Source: Metabacillus flavus
GTDB taxonomy: Bacteria > Bacillota > Bacilli > Bacillales > Bacillaceae
Direction: 5' to 3'
Assembly (NCBI RefSeq): GCF_018283675.1
Contig: NZ_JAGVRK010000001.1
Span: 2,232,001 to 2,296,000, forward strand
Length of the DNA: 64,000 nucleotides
The position numbers and the translations under genes were made by a program. Below, in pieces: positions 1 through 8,100 of this stretch (positions are counted from its first letter, which is position 1; each line of letters starts with the position of its first letter). Below the pieces are notes generated by a model, which saw only the letters and a program-made list of their open reading frames with translations, ran no database searches and had not been told where the DNA came from.

Positions 1-790
1 ACATGCAGAACGAATTGGCTGAAGGAGGATTTACAGGAATTACACTTCTGCTTTACTTCATTTTTACGATTGATCCATCCATCTCAAATCTAGTATTGAA
101 TATTCCGCTATTTTTCATTGGATGGAAGCAGCTTGGAAGGGTTTCTTTTATCTACACAATAATTGGAACTGTGAGCTTATCCGTATTCCTATGGATTTTT
201 CAAAGGTATCAGCTTGATCTGCATCTCTCTGACGACCTTCTGCTCGTCTCGCTGTTTGCCGGCGTATTTATCGGGGTTGGTCTTGGTATTATTTTTCGAT
301 ATGGAGGTACGACCGGCGGAGTGGATATCATTGCACGCCTTGTACAGAAGTACAAAGGAATCAGCATGGGTAAAACGATGTTCCTTTTTGATGTATGCGT
401 TATCGGAGTATCTCTTTTAACGTACCTGGATTTAAAAAGAGCCATGTATACGCTTGTCGCCGTCTTCGTCGGCGCCCGGGTCATCGACTTTATGCAGGAC
501 GGAGCATATGGCGCTAAAGGCGCAACCATCATATCTTCTAAAAATCAGCAGATTTCCAGAAGGATTTTAGAAGAAATGGACCGGGGGTTACCATTCTTAA
601 GGGACAGGGCTCTTACTCAGGCAACGCTATGGATGTATTATACTGTGTTGTGGACAAGAATGAAATCGTCCGGCTCAAGCAGGTCATCACATCTGTCGAT
701 CCGCATGCCTTTGTGGCTGTAACGGATGTTCATGACGTGCTCGGAGAAGGGTTCACACTCGACAGCGAAAAGAATCCGATTCACAAATAA
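1..790 (+). CDS. ypjC: YitT-family membrane protein (YpjC-like), 5' partial, frameshifted
   Basis: A multi-pass membrane protein of the YitT/DUF161 family with a C-terminal DUF2179-type soluble domain; substrate unknown. The visible part starts at the conserved ELAEGGFTGI segment, so the true N-terminus lies left of the window. Hydrophobic segments follow, with the family motif RYGGTTGGVDI. After about codon 195 the frame is lost in a G run near 584-590: five G are present, and six would restore a typical ending (CVVDKNEIVRLKQV ... GEGFTLDSEKNPIHK, stop at 788-790). As read, the frame stops instead at 722. The position next to ypjB and ypjA matches B. subtilis ypjC. The frameshift is either a base-calling error or a recent mutation. 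Family assignment is solid. Confidence 0.85.
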
Positions 791-851
791 TAGAGAGTGG
801 CTTAGGCAAAATTCCCGCTATTCAAAATCAATATAAAGGAATGAATCAAGA

Positions 852-889
852 AAAAAAGGAAAGCAAGCCGGCTCGGCTGCCTTCCTTTT
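852..889. terminator. Bidirectional terminator between the YitT gene and ypjB
   Basis: Inverted repeat AAAAAGGAAgGC..AGCCG/CGGCT..GCCTTCCTTTT, with an A run on one side and a T run on the other. It lies between convergent genes and can serve both. Confidence 0.75.
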
Positions 890-893
890 CTGT

Positions 894-1682
894 TTACCTG
901 TCCCTCTCTCTCTCTACCTGTTTTTCCTTTTCACCTCTGAATTTTCTCCAGCCCGCATACGTAAGTGTCAGGATAATCATTCCTCCGGTCGTAATGATCA
1001 CCCAGATCAGAGAAGGATCGGCTTCGTCATCCTTAACGCGGTCAAATAGGTTTTTAAATTCGGTTTCCATAGATGTGAGCTGGCTGATCCGCTCTTCTTC
1101 AGTCCCGTTTTCCATTAATTCCTCTCCGACTGACGATATGAGCGCCTCAACTTTTCTTACTTGTTTGGGAGGGACATCTACGGAAACAGAGGGATAAATC
1201 GTTTCGTATAAAGCAAGAAATTCGTTCCAATCCTGTTCAAATGATGTAGCTTCCCCGATTTCAGCATCCTTTTTTAAATGATTGAAAGAGGTCATCATGC
1301 TCGCTTCCATAGAACTCCAGAGCGGCTCATTTTCTGTGAATGCTGCATCCACTACCATATGAAACTGGGTGACAGCCCTCATTTTTGATTCCTGGTCTTC
1401 CTGCTGATTCTCGAGCGTTTCCATCGCTTTACCATGAACAGCAGAAATCGTTCTTACCGTCTGGCCGGATACAGCCTGCCTGGCCTCCGGACTTTTTTCA
1501 AACTGTTTGGCAAAATATTTAAGCACCTGCAAAGCCTCAGCGGTCCTTCCCTGCTTAGCCAGCTGAAAGGCGCTGTAAGAGGTCTCAGATAAGCTTTTCC
1601 ATCTATCCGTCTCTTCGCCTTTTGCTTCTGTGCTGGAGAAAAGGAGAAGCAGGATCGTCAAGCATACTACCCATCTTTTCAT
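894..1682 (-). CDS. ypjB: Sporulation protein YpjB
   Basis: 262 residues. An N-terminal signal peptide (about 1-20, hydrophobic LTILLLLFSS) is followed by a helical, charged extracytoplasmic domain rich in Glu/Lys. A single C-terminal membrane segment (about 223-241, WVIITTGGMIILTLTYAG) precedes a basic/acidic tail. The protein is expected to be membrane anchored with the bulk outside. The family is known from B. subtilis as a sporulation protein; the molecular function is not known. It is transcribed towards the YitT gene and ends just before the shared terminator. Its neighbour ypjA is on the same strand, 70 nt upstream. Confidence 0.85.
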   Translation of the reverse strand: MKRWVVCLTILLLLFSSTEAKGEETDRWKSLSETSYSAFQLAKQGRTAEALQVLKYFAKQFEKSPEARQAVSGQTVRTISAVHGKAMETLENQQEDQESKMRAVTQFHMVVDAAFTENEPLWSSMEASMMTSFNHLKKDAEIGEATSFEQDWNEFLALYETIYPSVSVDVPPKQVRKVEALISSVGEELMENGTEEERISQLTSMETEFKNLFDRVKDDEADPSLIWVIITTGGMIILTLTYAGWRKFRGEKEKQVERERDR

Positions 1683-1752
1683 GTTTGTCCCCCCAAATCA
1701 TCTAGTAAAAAATATGTAAGGAGGGACAAGATTAGACCACTGGGAATTAGCT

Positions 1753-2346
1753 TTAAAGGATATCAAGCTTCAATCTTTTTTCTTTTATCACAAACAAGTA
1801 AGCGATCCCGAGTGAAAGGATGCTCAGCCAGAAAGTAAAATAACCAATTGCCGGCAAATAATCCATCAAAGAATAATAAATCGGCATTTGTCCGAACACA
1901 TAATCAATGACATCGTTATGCAGCGTCCAGACAGCAGCTATGATAAGGTGCCTCAGCTTAAAGCGGTAAAACGGAATGTAAAGCAGACCCTGAATCGCCA
2001 TCGCCGTATGCGAAGCCATCAGCATGTAGCCGGTTGGTTCCAGTTCTCCTGTGGTGATCAGCAAAAGCAAATTCATCACTGTGGCCCAAATTCCATATTT
2101 AAAAAGGGTGACAACCGCCAGCGCCTCCATCAGAGGAGACCTTTTCCCGAAAAGATAGTACAGGATAACGATTGTAAAGAACAGACTTGCCGTCGGACTA
2201 TCCGGAACAAAGATCAGAAATTGCGGAGCCGTGATCACCAGCTGCCCTGTATACCAATAGTATCCATACAGCGTACCAAGCAGGTTGACAGCAAATAATA
2301 AAAATAAAAAAGGCTTCCCGGCTAATACATAATATATCGTCTTCAT
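1753..2346 (-). CDS. ypjA: DUF1405 membrane protein YpjA
   Basis: About 197 residues with some six hydrophobic segments, a DUF1405 protein found next to ypjB in Bacillus. The function is unknown. Polar landmarks include the conserved HTAMAIQGLLYIPFY and WTLHNDVIDYVFG segments between helices. I chose the ATG at 2346 (MKTIYY), which has a GAGAG element 8 nt upstream; an in-frame ATG at 2361 (MRAVHMK) is possible but has a poorly placed Shine-Dalgarno sequence. It lies downstream of the qcr operon terminator, so it is probably transcribed with ypjB from its own promoter. Confidence 0.8.
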   Translation of the reverse strand: MKTIYYVLAGKPFLFLLFAVNLLGTLYGYYWYTGQLVITAPQFLIFVPDSPTASLFFTIVILYYLFGKRSPLMEALAVVTLFKYGIWATVMNLLLLITTGELEPTGYMLMASHTAMAIQGLLYIPFYRFKLRHLIIAAVWTLHNDVIDYVFGQMPIYYSLMDYLPAIGYFTFWLSILSLGIAYLFVIKEKRLKLDIL

Positions 2347-2391
2347 GTGAACAGCTCTCATTTCTATTAAATTTCACCATTCTCATCATAT

Positions 2392-2420
2392 AAAAAAGCT
2401 GACAGATTGTCAGCTTTTTA
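2392..2420 (-). terminator. Rho-independent terminator of the qcrABC operon
   Basis: Near-perfect stem AAAAAGCTGACA/TGTCAGCTTTTT with a GAT loop. It overlaps the qcrC stop codon on the minus strand and is followed by a T run. Confidence 0.85.
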
Positions 2421-3185
2421 CTTGGATGAAACTTTTGAGACGAATTCTGAAAGAACCTTTAATTCCTCATCCGTTCCTTTAAATACGCCTGCAGGCATCC
2501 CGCCTTGTCCCTCTTTCGCTATTTTCGCAATTTCTTCAGGCTTCAGTCCGTTGTCGACCAATGAAGGTCCTGCAGCGCCCCCCTGAAGGTTATCTCCATG
2601 GCAAGAAACGCAAGTCTGTTCCTGGAATACCTTGTATCCTTCTGAGTTCTTATCGATTTTGGCTTCAGCCTGAATTTTCCCCTGCTGAGCCACCTTTTCC
2701 CAATTCGTTGTTGAAACCGACTGCCATGTCAGGAAAATAATCGCCGCTGTCGCAAGAAGCATCATCCCTACAGTTACTGGTCTCTTAGCAGGACGGCGCT
2801 CAGGACCTGGATCGAGGAACGGTGCAAGAATTAAGGCTCCAGCCGCAATTCCCGGCATAATCATTGCACCGAGCACCGTGTAAGGACCTGAGGCGTACGT
2901 ATACTTCAAGAGCTGATAGAGAAAAAGGAAATACCAGTCAGGAAGCGGAATGTATCCTGTATCAGTCGGATCCGCCACCCGTTCAAGCGGTGAAGGATGG
3001 GCCACTGTTAAGCAGAGAAATCCGATTAAAAAGACCGCTCCCACCAGCCATTCCTTCAAAAGAAAATTGGGCCAAAATGCTTCTGTTTTCCCTGGAAATT
3101 CCGAATAATCTTTCGGAATGTTCGGTTTTCTTACGGCAGGAACACGAGAATCCCCGACGAACTTCATGCCTTTTCCGCGATGCAT
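2418..3185 (-). CDS. qcrC: Menaquinol:cytochrome c reductase cytochrome b/c subunit QcrC
   Basis: 255 residues. This subunit fuses a subunit IV-like part with a C-terminal cytochrome c domain in the bc complex that oxidises menaquinol. A cytoplasmic N-terminus leads to membrane segments at about 43-62, 101-122 and 138-153. The quinol-site PDWY motif is at 82-85. The haem c motif CVSCH at 192-196 covalently binds haem on the outer face. A strong AAGGAGGGGG ribosome binding site precedes ATG 3185. It is the last gene of qcrA-qcrB-qcrC and ends in a terminator. Length and order match B. subtilis. Confidence 0.97.
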   Translation of the reverse strand: MHRGKGMKFVGDSRVPAVRKPNIPKDYSEFPGKTEAFWPNFLLKEWLVGAVFLIGFLCLTVAHPSPLERVADPTDTGYIPLPDWYFLFLYQLLKYTYASGPYTVLGAMIMPGIAAGALILAPFLDPGPERRPAKRPVTVGMMLLATAAIIFLTWQSVSTTNWEKVAQQGKIQAEAKIDKNSEGYKVFQEQTCVSCHGDNLQGGAAGPSLVDNGLKPEEIAKIAKEGQGGMPAGVFKGTDEELKVLSEFVSKVSSK

Positions 3186-3230
3186 GAATCCCCCTCCTTT
3201 TTAGATGGTTCTGCAGTATTTCGTGCTTTC

Positions 3231-3905
3231 TTACAGCGGTCCGGAAATTCCCTGCTTTCTGATCATCAGAAAATGGGCAGCCATCAGACCGAATAATGCG
3301 GCCGGAAGGAAGAATACATGAATCGCAAAAAATCTTGTCAGCGTCTGTGCACCGACGATTTCTGGATGGCCGGAGAGGAGCACCTTTACCTGAGTCCCGA
3401 TAAAAGGTGTGGCCTCTGCAATCTGAAGCCCTACTTTTGTTGCGAAAAGCGCTTTCATATCCCAGGGCAGCAAATAACCGGTAAACCCAAGACCGAGCAT
3501 AACGAAAAAGATCAGTACGCCAACAATCCAGTTCAATTCCCGCGGTTTTTTATAGGCACCCTGGAAAAACACCCGCAGTGTATGAAGAAACATCATAACA
3601 ATGACAAGACTGGCACCCCAATGGTGCATCCCTCTGACGATTTGTCCGAACGCAACTTCATTCTGCAGATAGTAGACAGATTCCCAGGCATTTTTGATAT
3701 CTGGAACATAATACATGGTCAGGAACATTCCGGATAATACCTGAATGACCGTAACGAAAAAGGTCAGACCTCCAAAGCAATAAACAAAAGCAGAAAAATG
3801 ATGGGCAGGGTTGACGTGTTCAGGTACTTCATGGTCGGCAATATCCCGCCATAAAGGAGTAATATCCAGACGCTCATCCACCCAGTCGTAAATTTTATTC
3901 AGCAT
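3231..3905 (-). CDS. qcrB: Menaquinol:cytochrome c reductase cytochrome b6 subunit QcrB
   Basis: 224 residues with four transmembrane helices. The b-haem ligand histidines are visible in the GMHHWGA (94/95) and MFLHTLR (108) segments and at H196 and H211. Cys43 (VYCFGG) corresponds to the residue that, in the B. subtilis homologue, covalently attaches the extra haem near the quinone-reduction site. PWDMK near 148 is another conserved landmark. It lies 3 nt downstream of qcrA and 45 nt upstream of qcrC, a tight operon encoding the membrane core of the complex. Confidence 0.97.
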   Translation of the reverse strand: MLNKIYDWVDERLDITPLWRDIADHEVPEHVNPAHHFSAFVYCFGGLTFFVTVIQVLSGMFLTMYYVPDIKNAWESVYYLQNEVAFGQIVRGMHHWGASLVIVMMFLHTLRVFFQGAYKKPRELNWIVGVLIFFVMLGLGFTGYLLPWDMKALFATKVGLQIAEATPFIGTQVKVLLSGHPEIVGAQTLTRFFAIHVFFLPAALFGLMAAHFLMIRKQGISGPL

Positions 3906-3908
3906 CTG

Positions 3909-4415
3909 CTACGCTCCTTTCTTCTTGGCTTTACCGAGAAACAAGTAGCCGTCTTTGACCTGCTGTTCAAATACGTCCAAAGGAGCCAGCGGAGGTGTAC
4001 CCGGTACGTTTTTGCCATCTTTTTCATAACGTCCGTAATGGCATGGGCAGAAGAACTGATTTTTGTTCTCAGGATCCCCGTTCCAGCTGACCGTGCAGCC
4101 TAAGTGTTTGCAGACAGGGGATAAGGCAACGATATCTCCTTTATCATCCTTGTAAACCCAGGCAGAACGCGGTTCATCGGATTTGTGCCAGGCATCGACC
4201 TGCTTGATCTTAAAATTGAATCGTTTTGGTTCGGCTGTAATTTCATCCACTTTTACCACTTGAACTAAATCCTGGCCTGCAACGGGCCGCAGAACAGGGT
4301 CAAGGGCAAAGCGGACCATCGGCATGATCATTCCTGCGGCCATGAATCCGCCTACACCTGTGAGCGTATAGTTAAGGAACTGCCTTCTTGATACCCCATG
4401 TTTTCTCTCGCTCAT
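3909..4415 (-). CDS. qcrA: Menaquinol:cytochrome c reductase Rieske iron-sulfur subunit QcrA
   Basis: 168 residues. The N-terminus carries an SRRQFL twin-arginine signal (9-14) followed by a hydrophobic anchor (about 17-35), so the folded protein is probably exported by Tat. The 2Fe-2S ligands are in CKHLGC (C102, H104) and CPCHYG (C123, H126); C107 and C125 form the usual disulfide pair. GGGGGAAAAAA precedes the ATG. First gene of qcrABC, with a promoter about 80-105 nt upstream of the start. Confidence 0.97.
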   Translation of the reverse strand: MSERKHGVSRRQFLNYTLTGVGGFMAAGMIMPMVRFALDPVLRPVAGQDLVQVVKVDEITAEPKRFNFKIKQVDAWHKSDEPRSAWVYKDDKGDIVALSPVCKHLGCTVSWNGDPENKNQFFCPCHYGRYEKDGKNVPGTPPLAPLDVFEQQVKDGYLFLGKAKKKGA

Positions 4416-4491
4416 TTTTTTCCCCCTTCTATCCCCTATAGATGAAGTCTGGATGCAAGGTTATAAAAATTTATAGTACTAGGACATTCTA

Positions 4492-4520
4492 ATGATATAT
4501 CAATCTTTTAAACCGGTCAA
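4492..4520 (-). promoter_or_regulatory. Sigma-A type promoter of qcrABC
   Basis: On the minus strand: -35 TTGACC (4515-4520), a 17-nt spacer, and -10 TATCAT (4492-4497). It lies in the gap between ypiF and qcrA and leaves a leader of roughly 70 nt. Confidence 0.6.
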
Positions 4521-4559
4521 TATCATCCTTTTATGGAAAAAAGTATAATGACAGGGTTT

Positions 4560-5021
4560 TCATTTACAATTCCAAAATTGTAATAAAATGTTCATAATTT
4601 GCTCCAAATGACTCTCCAGCAATTGGCCTGTAACTTCACGATCCAGATTCTGAAGCGGTATGGAAGGAATCCAAATCAAATGATTCTGAAGCTCCCCTCC
4701 TTTTGTCTTCCAGCTGGAATCTGTTGTTAAAAAGAAAATGTGCCCAAAGTCAGCCTCAGCATCCTTTTTCCACTCCAGCAGCCTTGTTAAAGCATCTGCT
4801 TCACGAGGCAGATAAGTAAATGGAGGACTTAGCATGATTCTGCCTCTAAGCTGCCTTTCCAGCTCTTCAGACAGCAGCATGGCAAATTCACCTGCCTGGA
4901 TATTCTCCATCAGCGACGGGGCGGAACCCGCTGGTATTAGCGGAACAACGAGTGTGTCTATGTATTGCTTTTCTTTTTCTAAAGCCAGCGCATCATTGGC
5001 AGCCCATTTAATGGTGTACAC
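4560..5021 (-). CDS. ypiF: DUF2487 protein YpiF
   Basis: 153 residues. A small soluble protein of the YpiF/DUF2487 family, whose conserved place is directly upstream of qcrABC; its function is unknown. The recognisable core is the YIDTLVVPLIPAG segment near residue 20. The start is uncertain: the frame opens with GTG at 5021, just after an AAAGGGGG stretch that sits unusually close to it. It is separated from qcrA by a promoter, so it may be co-transcribed with qcr only by readthrough. Confidence 0.75.
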   Translation of the reverse strand: MYTIKWAANDALALEKEKQYIDTLVVPLIPAGSAPSLMENIQAGEFAMLLSEELERQLRGRIMLSPPFTYLPREADALTRLLEWKKDAEADFGHIFFLTTDSSWKTKGGELQNHLIWIPSIPLQNLDREVTGQLLESHLEQIMNILLQFWNCK

Positions 5022-5042
5022 CCCCTTTAAGAAACATTGAAA

Positions 5043-5076
5043 AGAAATAAGACAATGGAGACATGCTCCATTGTCT
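5043..5076 (-). terminator. Terminator downstream of the amylopullulanase gene
   Basis: Perfect 11-bp stem AGACAATGGAG/CTCCATTGTCT at 5050-5076, followed on the minus strand by TTATTTC. It insulates ypiF and qcr from the large inserted gene. Confidence 0.7.
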
Positions 5077-5118
5077 ATATATTACACGATTTTCAGCAAT
5101 ATTTTTAGAAAATTTTAA

Positions 5119-8100
5119 TTACTTCCATTTCGTTAAAATTACCGTACCTCCTTCAGACCTAGGCGGGATTTTAATCGTTACTTTTCCATCTGCCGTTTTC
5201 TTATAATCCTTATTGGAGTACAAGTCCTTTACAGATGGGAAATTTTTATCGCTCATATTCAGGGTGACCTCTTTTATCTGATTGGTCGTATTGATTCCTA
5301 CTAGCAGCTCCTGCCCCTCATATTTTCTTGAGAATACGAGATAGCCGTCTTTATTGCTGCCGGAAACTTTTTCCCTGCTTCCTTTTGAAAAGACTTTGGA
5401 ATAATGCTTTCTCGTTTGAAGAAGCTTGGCGTAATGAACGGTTAAATCATTCCCGCTAACTTTATTCCATGCCATATCATAGCGGTTTTCATTGAATTCG
5501 CCTTTATCAAAATCCCCGCCGTGTTTACCGGATAGTCCTATTTCTTCTCCGTAATAGATGACTGGCTGTCCTTTTGCCGTAATTTGAAGAGATGCCGCAA
5601 TTTTTTGCTTCGAAACATCACCATTTGCATGGGTAATCAGGAAGCCATCCTCATCATGGCTGCTTAAGAATTGCCCAAGTACCGCTGTGTTATTAATCAT
5701 CTTGTTGCGTTTTTCAAGATTCGCTTCCGTTTCATCAATCTTTCCTTGTATAAACGAAGCGGCATCTGTTTTAAAACCAAAGTCAAGCAAGGAATCCATT
5801 TGGCCGCTGTTCAGATAGCCGCCAGCATTATCGGCACTTGCTCCAAAATTCTCTCCGATAAGTTTGAAATCAGGTTTAATTTTTGTCAGCTCATTTTTGA
5901 AAGCACTCCAGGTCGTCTTATCCACGTGCTTAACGGTATCGACACGGAAGTAATCAATCGTGTCTCCCCGTTTCGTTTTTGCTCTTTCCAGCCAGTCTGT
6001 CTGCCACTTTATCACTTGATTTCTCACAGCTGCGTCCTCCGTTTTAAAATCCGGGAGTCCCGCCAGTTCGCCTTTGATTACATCTGTTCCTCCATCCCTG
6101 AACATGTCTTTAAAACGAAGCGAATCTTCAATTGTTGGATAATTGCTGATATTCTTCTGGCCGCCATCCTTCAAACCATAGCCGCCGTGATTCAGCACTA
6201 CATCCACCATAATTTTCATTCCTTTGTCATGTGCTTTATCAATCAGCTTTTGGAAAGTCTTCATGTCCCCCAAGTGTTCATCAAGCTTAGTGAAATCCTT
6301 TGCCCAATATCCGTGGTATGCATATTGAGCTCCCTCTTTGCCCGAGCGGATATTCCAGTCCACATTGTCGACAATTGGTGTGATCCAGATTGTATTGATC
6401 CCCATATCCTCCAGGTAATCAAGCTTCTTTGTAATCCCGGCAAGATCACCGCCATGATAAGTTTCAGGATGCTTCTTATCATAGTTTTCTTTATTCGGAT
6501 CATTGTTGGATGGGTCTCCGTCGTAGAAACGGTCTGTCAGCATAAAGTAAATCCTTGCTTCATCCCAGTCGAACTGATCTTTGCCTGAACCTGATACTTG
6601 AATCGGTTTCACTTCAAGCAGTGCCTGTCCTTTATGGGTGTTGCCGTATTGATCTTTTACGGTTATCGGCAATTTTTTCACTCCGGCTGTTATGCTGTCT
6701 TTAACGGAAACACTGATTTCGTTAAGAGCCGGATCTATTGGAGTATTCTCAGAACCTCCGATGGCACGCAAATCAATAGTCATTCCCGTTACTTTAACAT
6801 CTTCTCCAGTTTCGGCAGCTACTGCAATGACCGCATTTTCTCTAGACGATATTTTCTTTGGATAAGCAGATGCTGTAACCTTTATTTTTGGGACTACGTA
6901 CTTAATCATCGATTTACCGTTTTCATCGGTATTATAAGGATCGCTGATTTCAGTTGTTTGGCCATTCTTTGTCACAAGAAAACTATATTCATAGTTTCCT
7001 TCTTTAAGGTCCTCTAATGTATAAGTGAAATACTGGTTCTTTTCGTCATACGCCATTACCGACGGATTGCCGTTTATTTTCACCTGTACACGTTCTATTT
7101 GATCTTGAGCACCTGTTTCATAGAGCTCCTGATCCCTGTAGATGAAGGTGAGTTTTCCATTTGCAAGAATCGGACCTTTCACAGGAGGAACCGTTTCAAA
7201 TGCACCGACGCCGCTCGTTACCGTAACTTTCGTAACAGATTGAGACAAATCCGCTTCGATATATCGATCCTGTCCATAGGCATCTTTTTCAGCCCAGTCC
7301 GTTCCCTTCCTTAATACAAAACCAATTTTTGTTGTATCCGGTCCGATTGGGAACTTCGCTACCGCTCCGTTTTCTGTAACCTTTGAGAAACGCTTCTCTC
7401 CGTCCTCAACACCTGTTTGCCATGTCCAGATGTTCCAGCCATCATATTGGTTATCCGCTCTCTTATACGTAAATTCTACGAATCTCTGAACATATTTCTT
7501 AACTTCTATCTGCTTCTGTGCTGAAACCGAGCCGGTTTTAGCTGTAATTACTGCTTTCCCTGCACTTAGCCCGGTAACTTCACCCGAGGAGGAAACAGAA
7601 GCTACCTTCGGATTGGAGGTCGTCCATTCAATTGGCGCTTTTTCTCCCATTACCTGACCAAATTGATTCTTTACCGTGCTTTGAAGCTGAATAGAATTCG
7701 ATTCATAAACTGAATCTTTTCCTTGCAGTTCAATAGATGCCGGCTGCAGGTCAGCTACCGTTACGGTAATGGACTTCTTAAGAGAGCCGCTTGATGCAGT
7801 TATTTCAGTTTTCCCTGTCTTTTTAGCTGTTAGTTTACCGCGTGAATTCGTCTGAACGATTGCTTCATCCGCACTGGACCAGGTTAACGGCTGGTTTGTC
7901 ATATACCCGCCAAACTGATCCTTTACTTGCGCCTGCAGCATACGTGATTCATTCATATCCATATACAAATTGCCAGTATTGATTGCAAGCGAGGATGGAG
8001 TCAATGAATCTGTTCTTTCTTCATCATATAAGACCATCATGGAAAGCGGCTGAACATTGGCCTCTGTTCCATTTATTTGCTCAATAACGCTTGTACCTGA

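Noticed and set aside
5671-6588. 305-codon plus-strand frame within the amylase part of the amylopullulanase gene.
   Set aside because: Antisense to strongly conserved GH13 motifs, with no protein family resemblance and no ribosome binding site.
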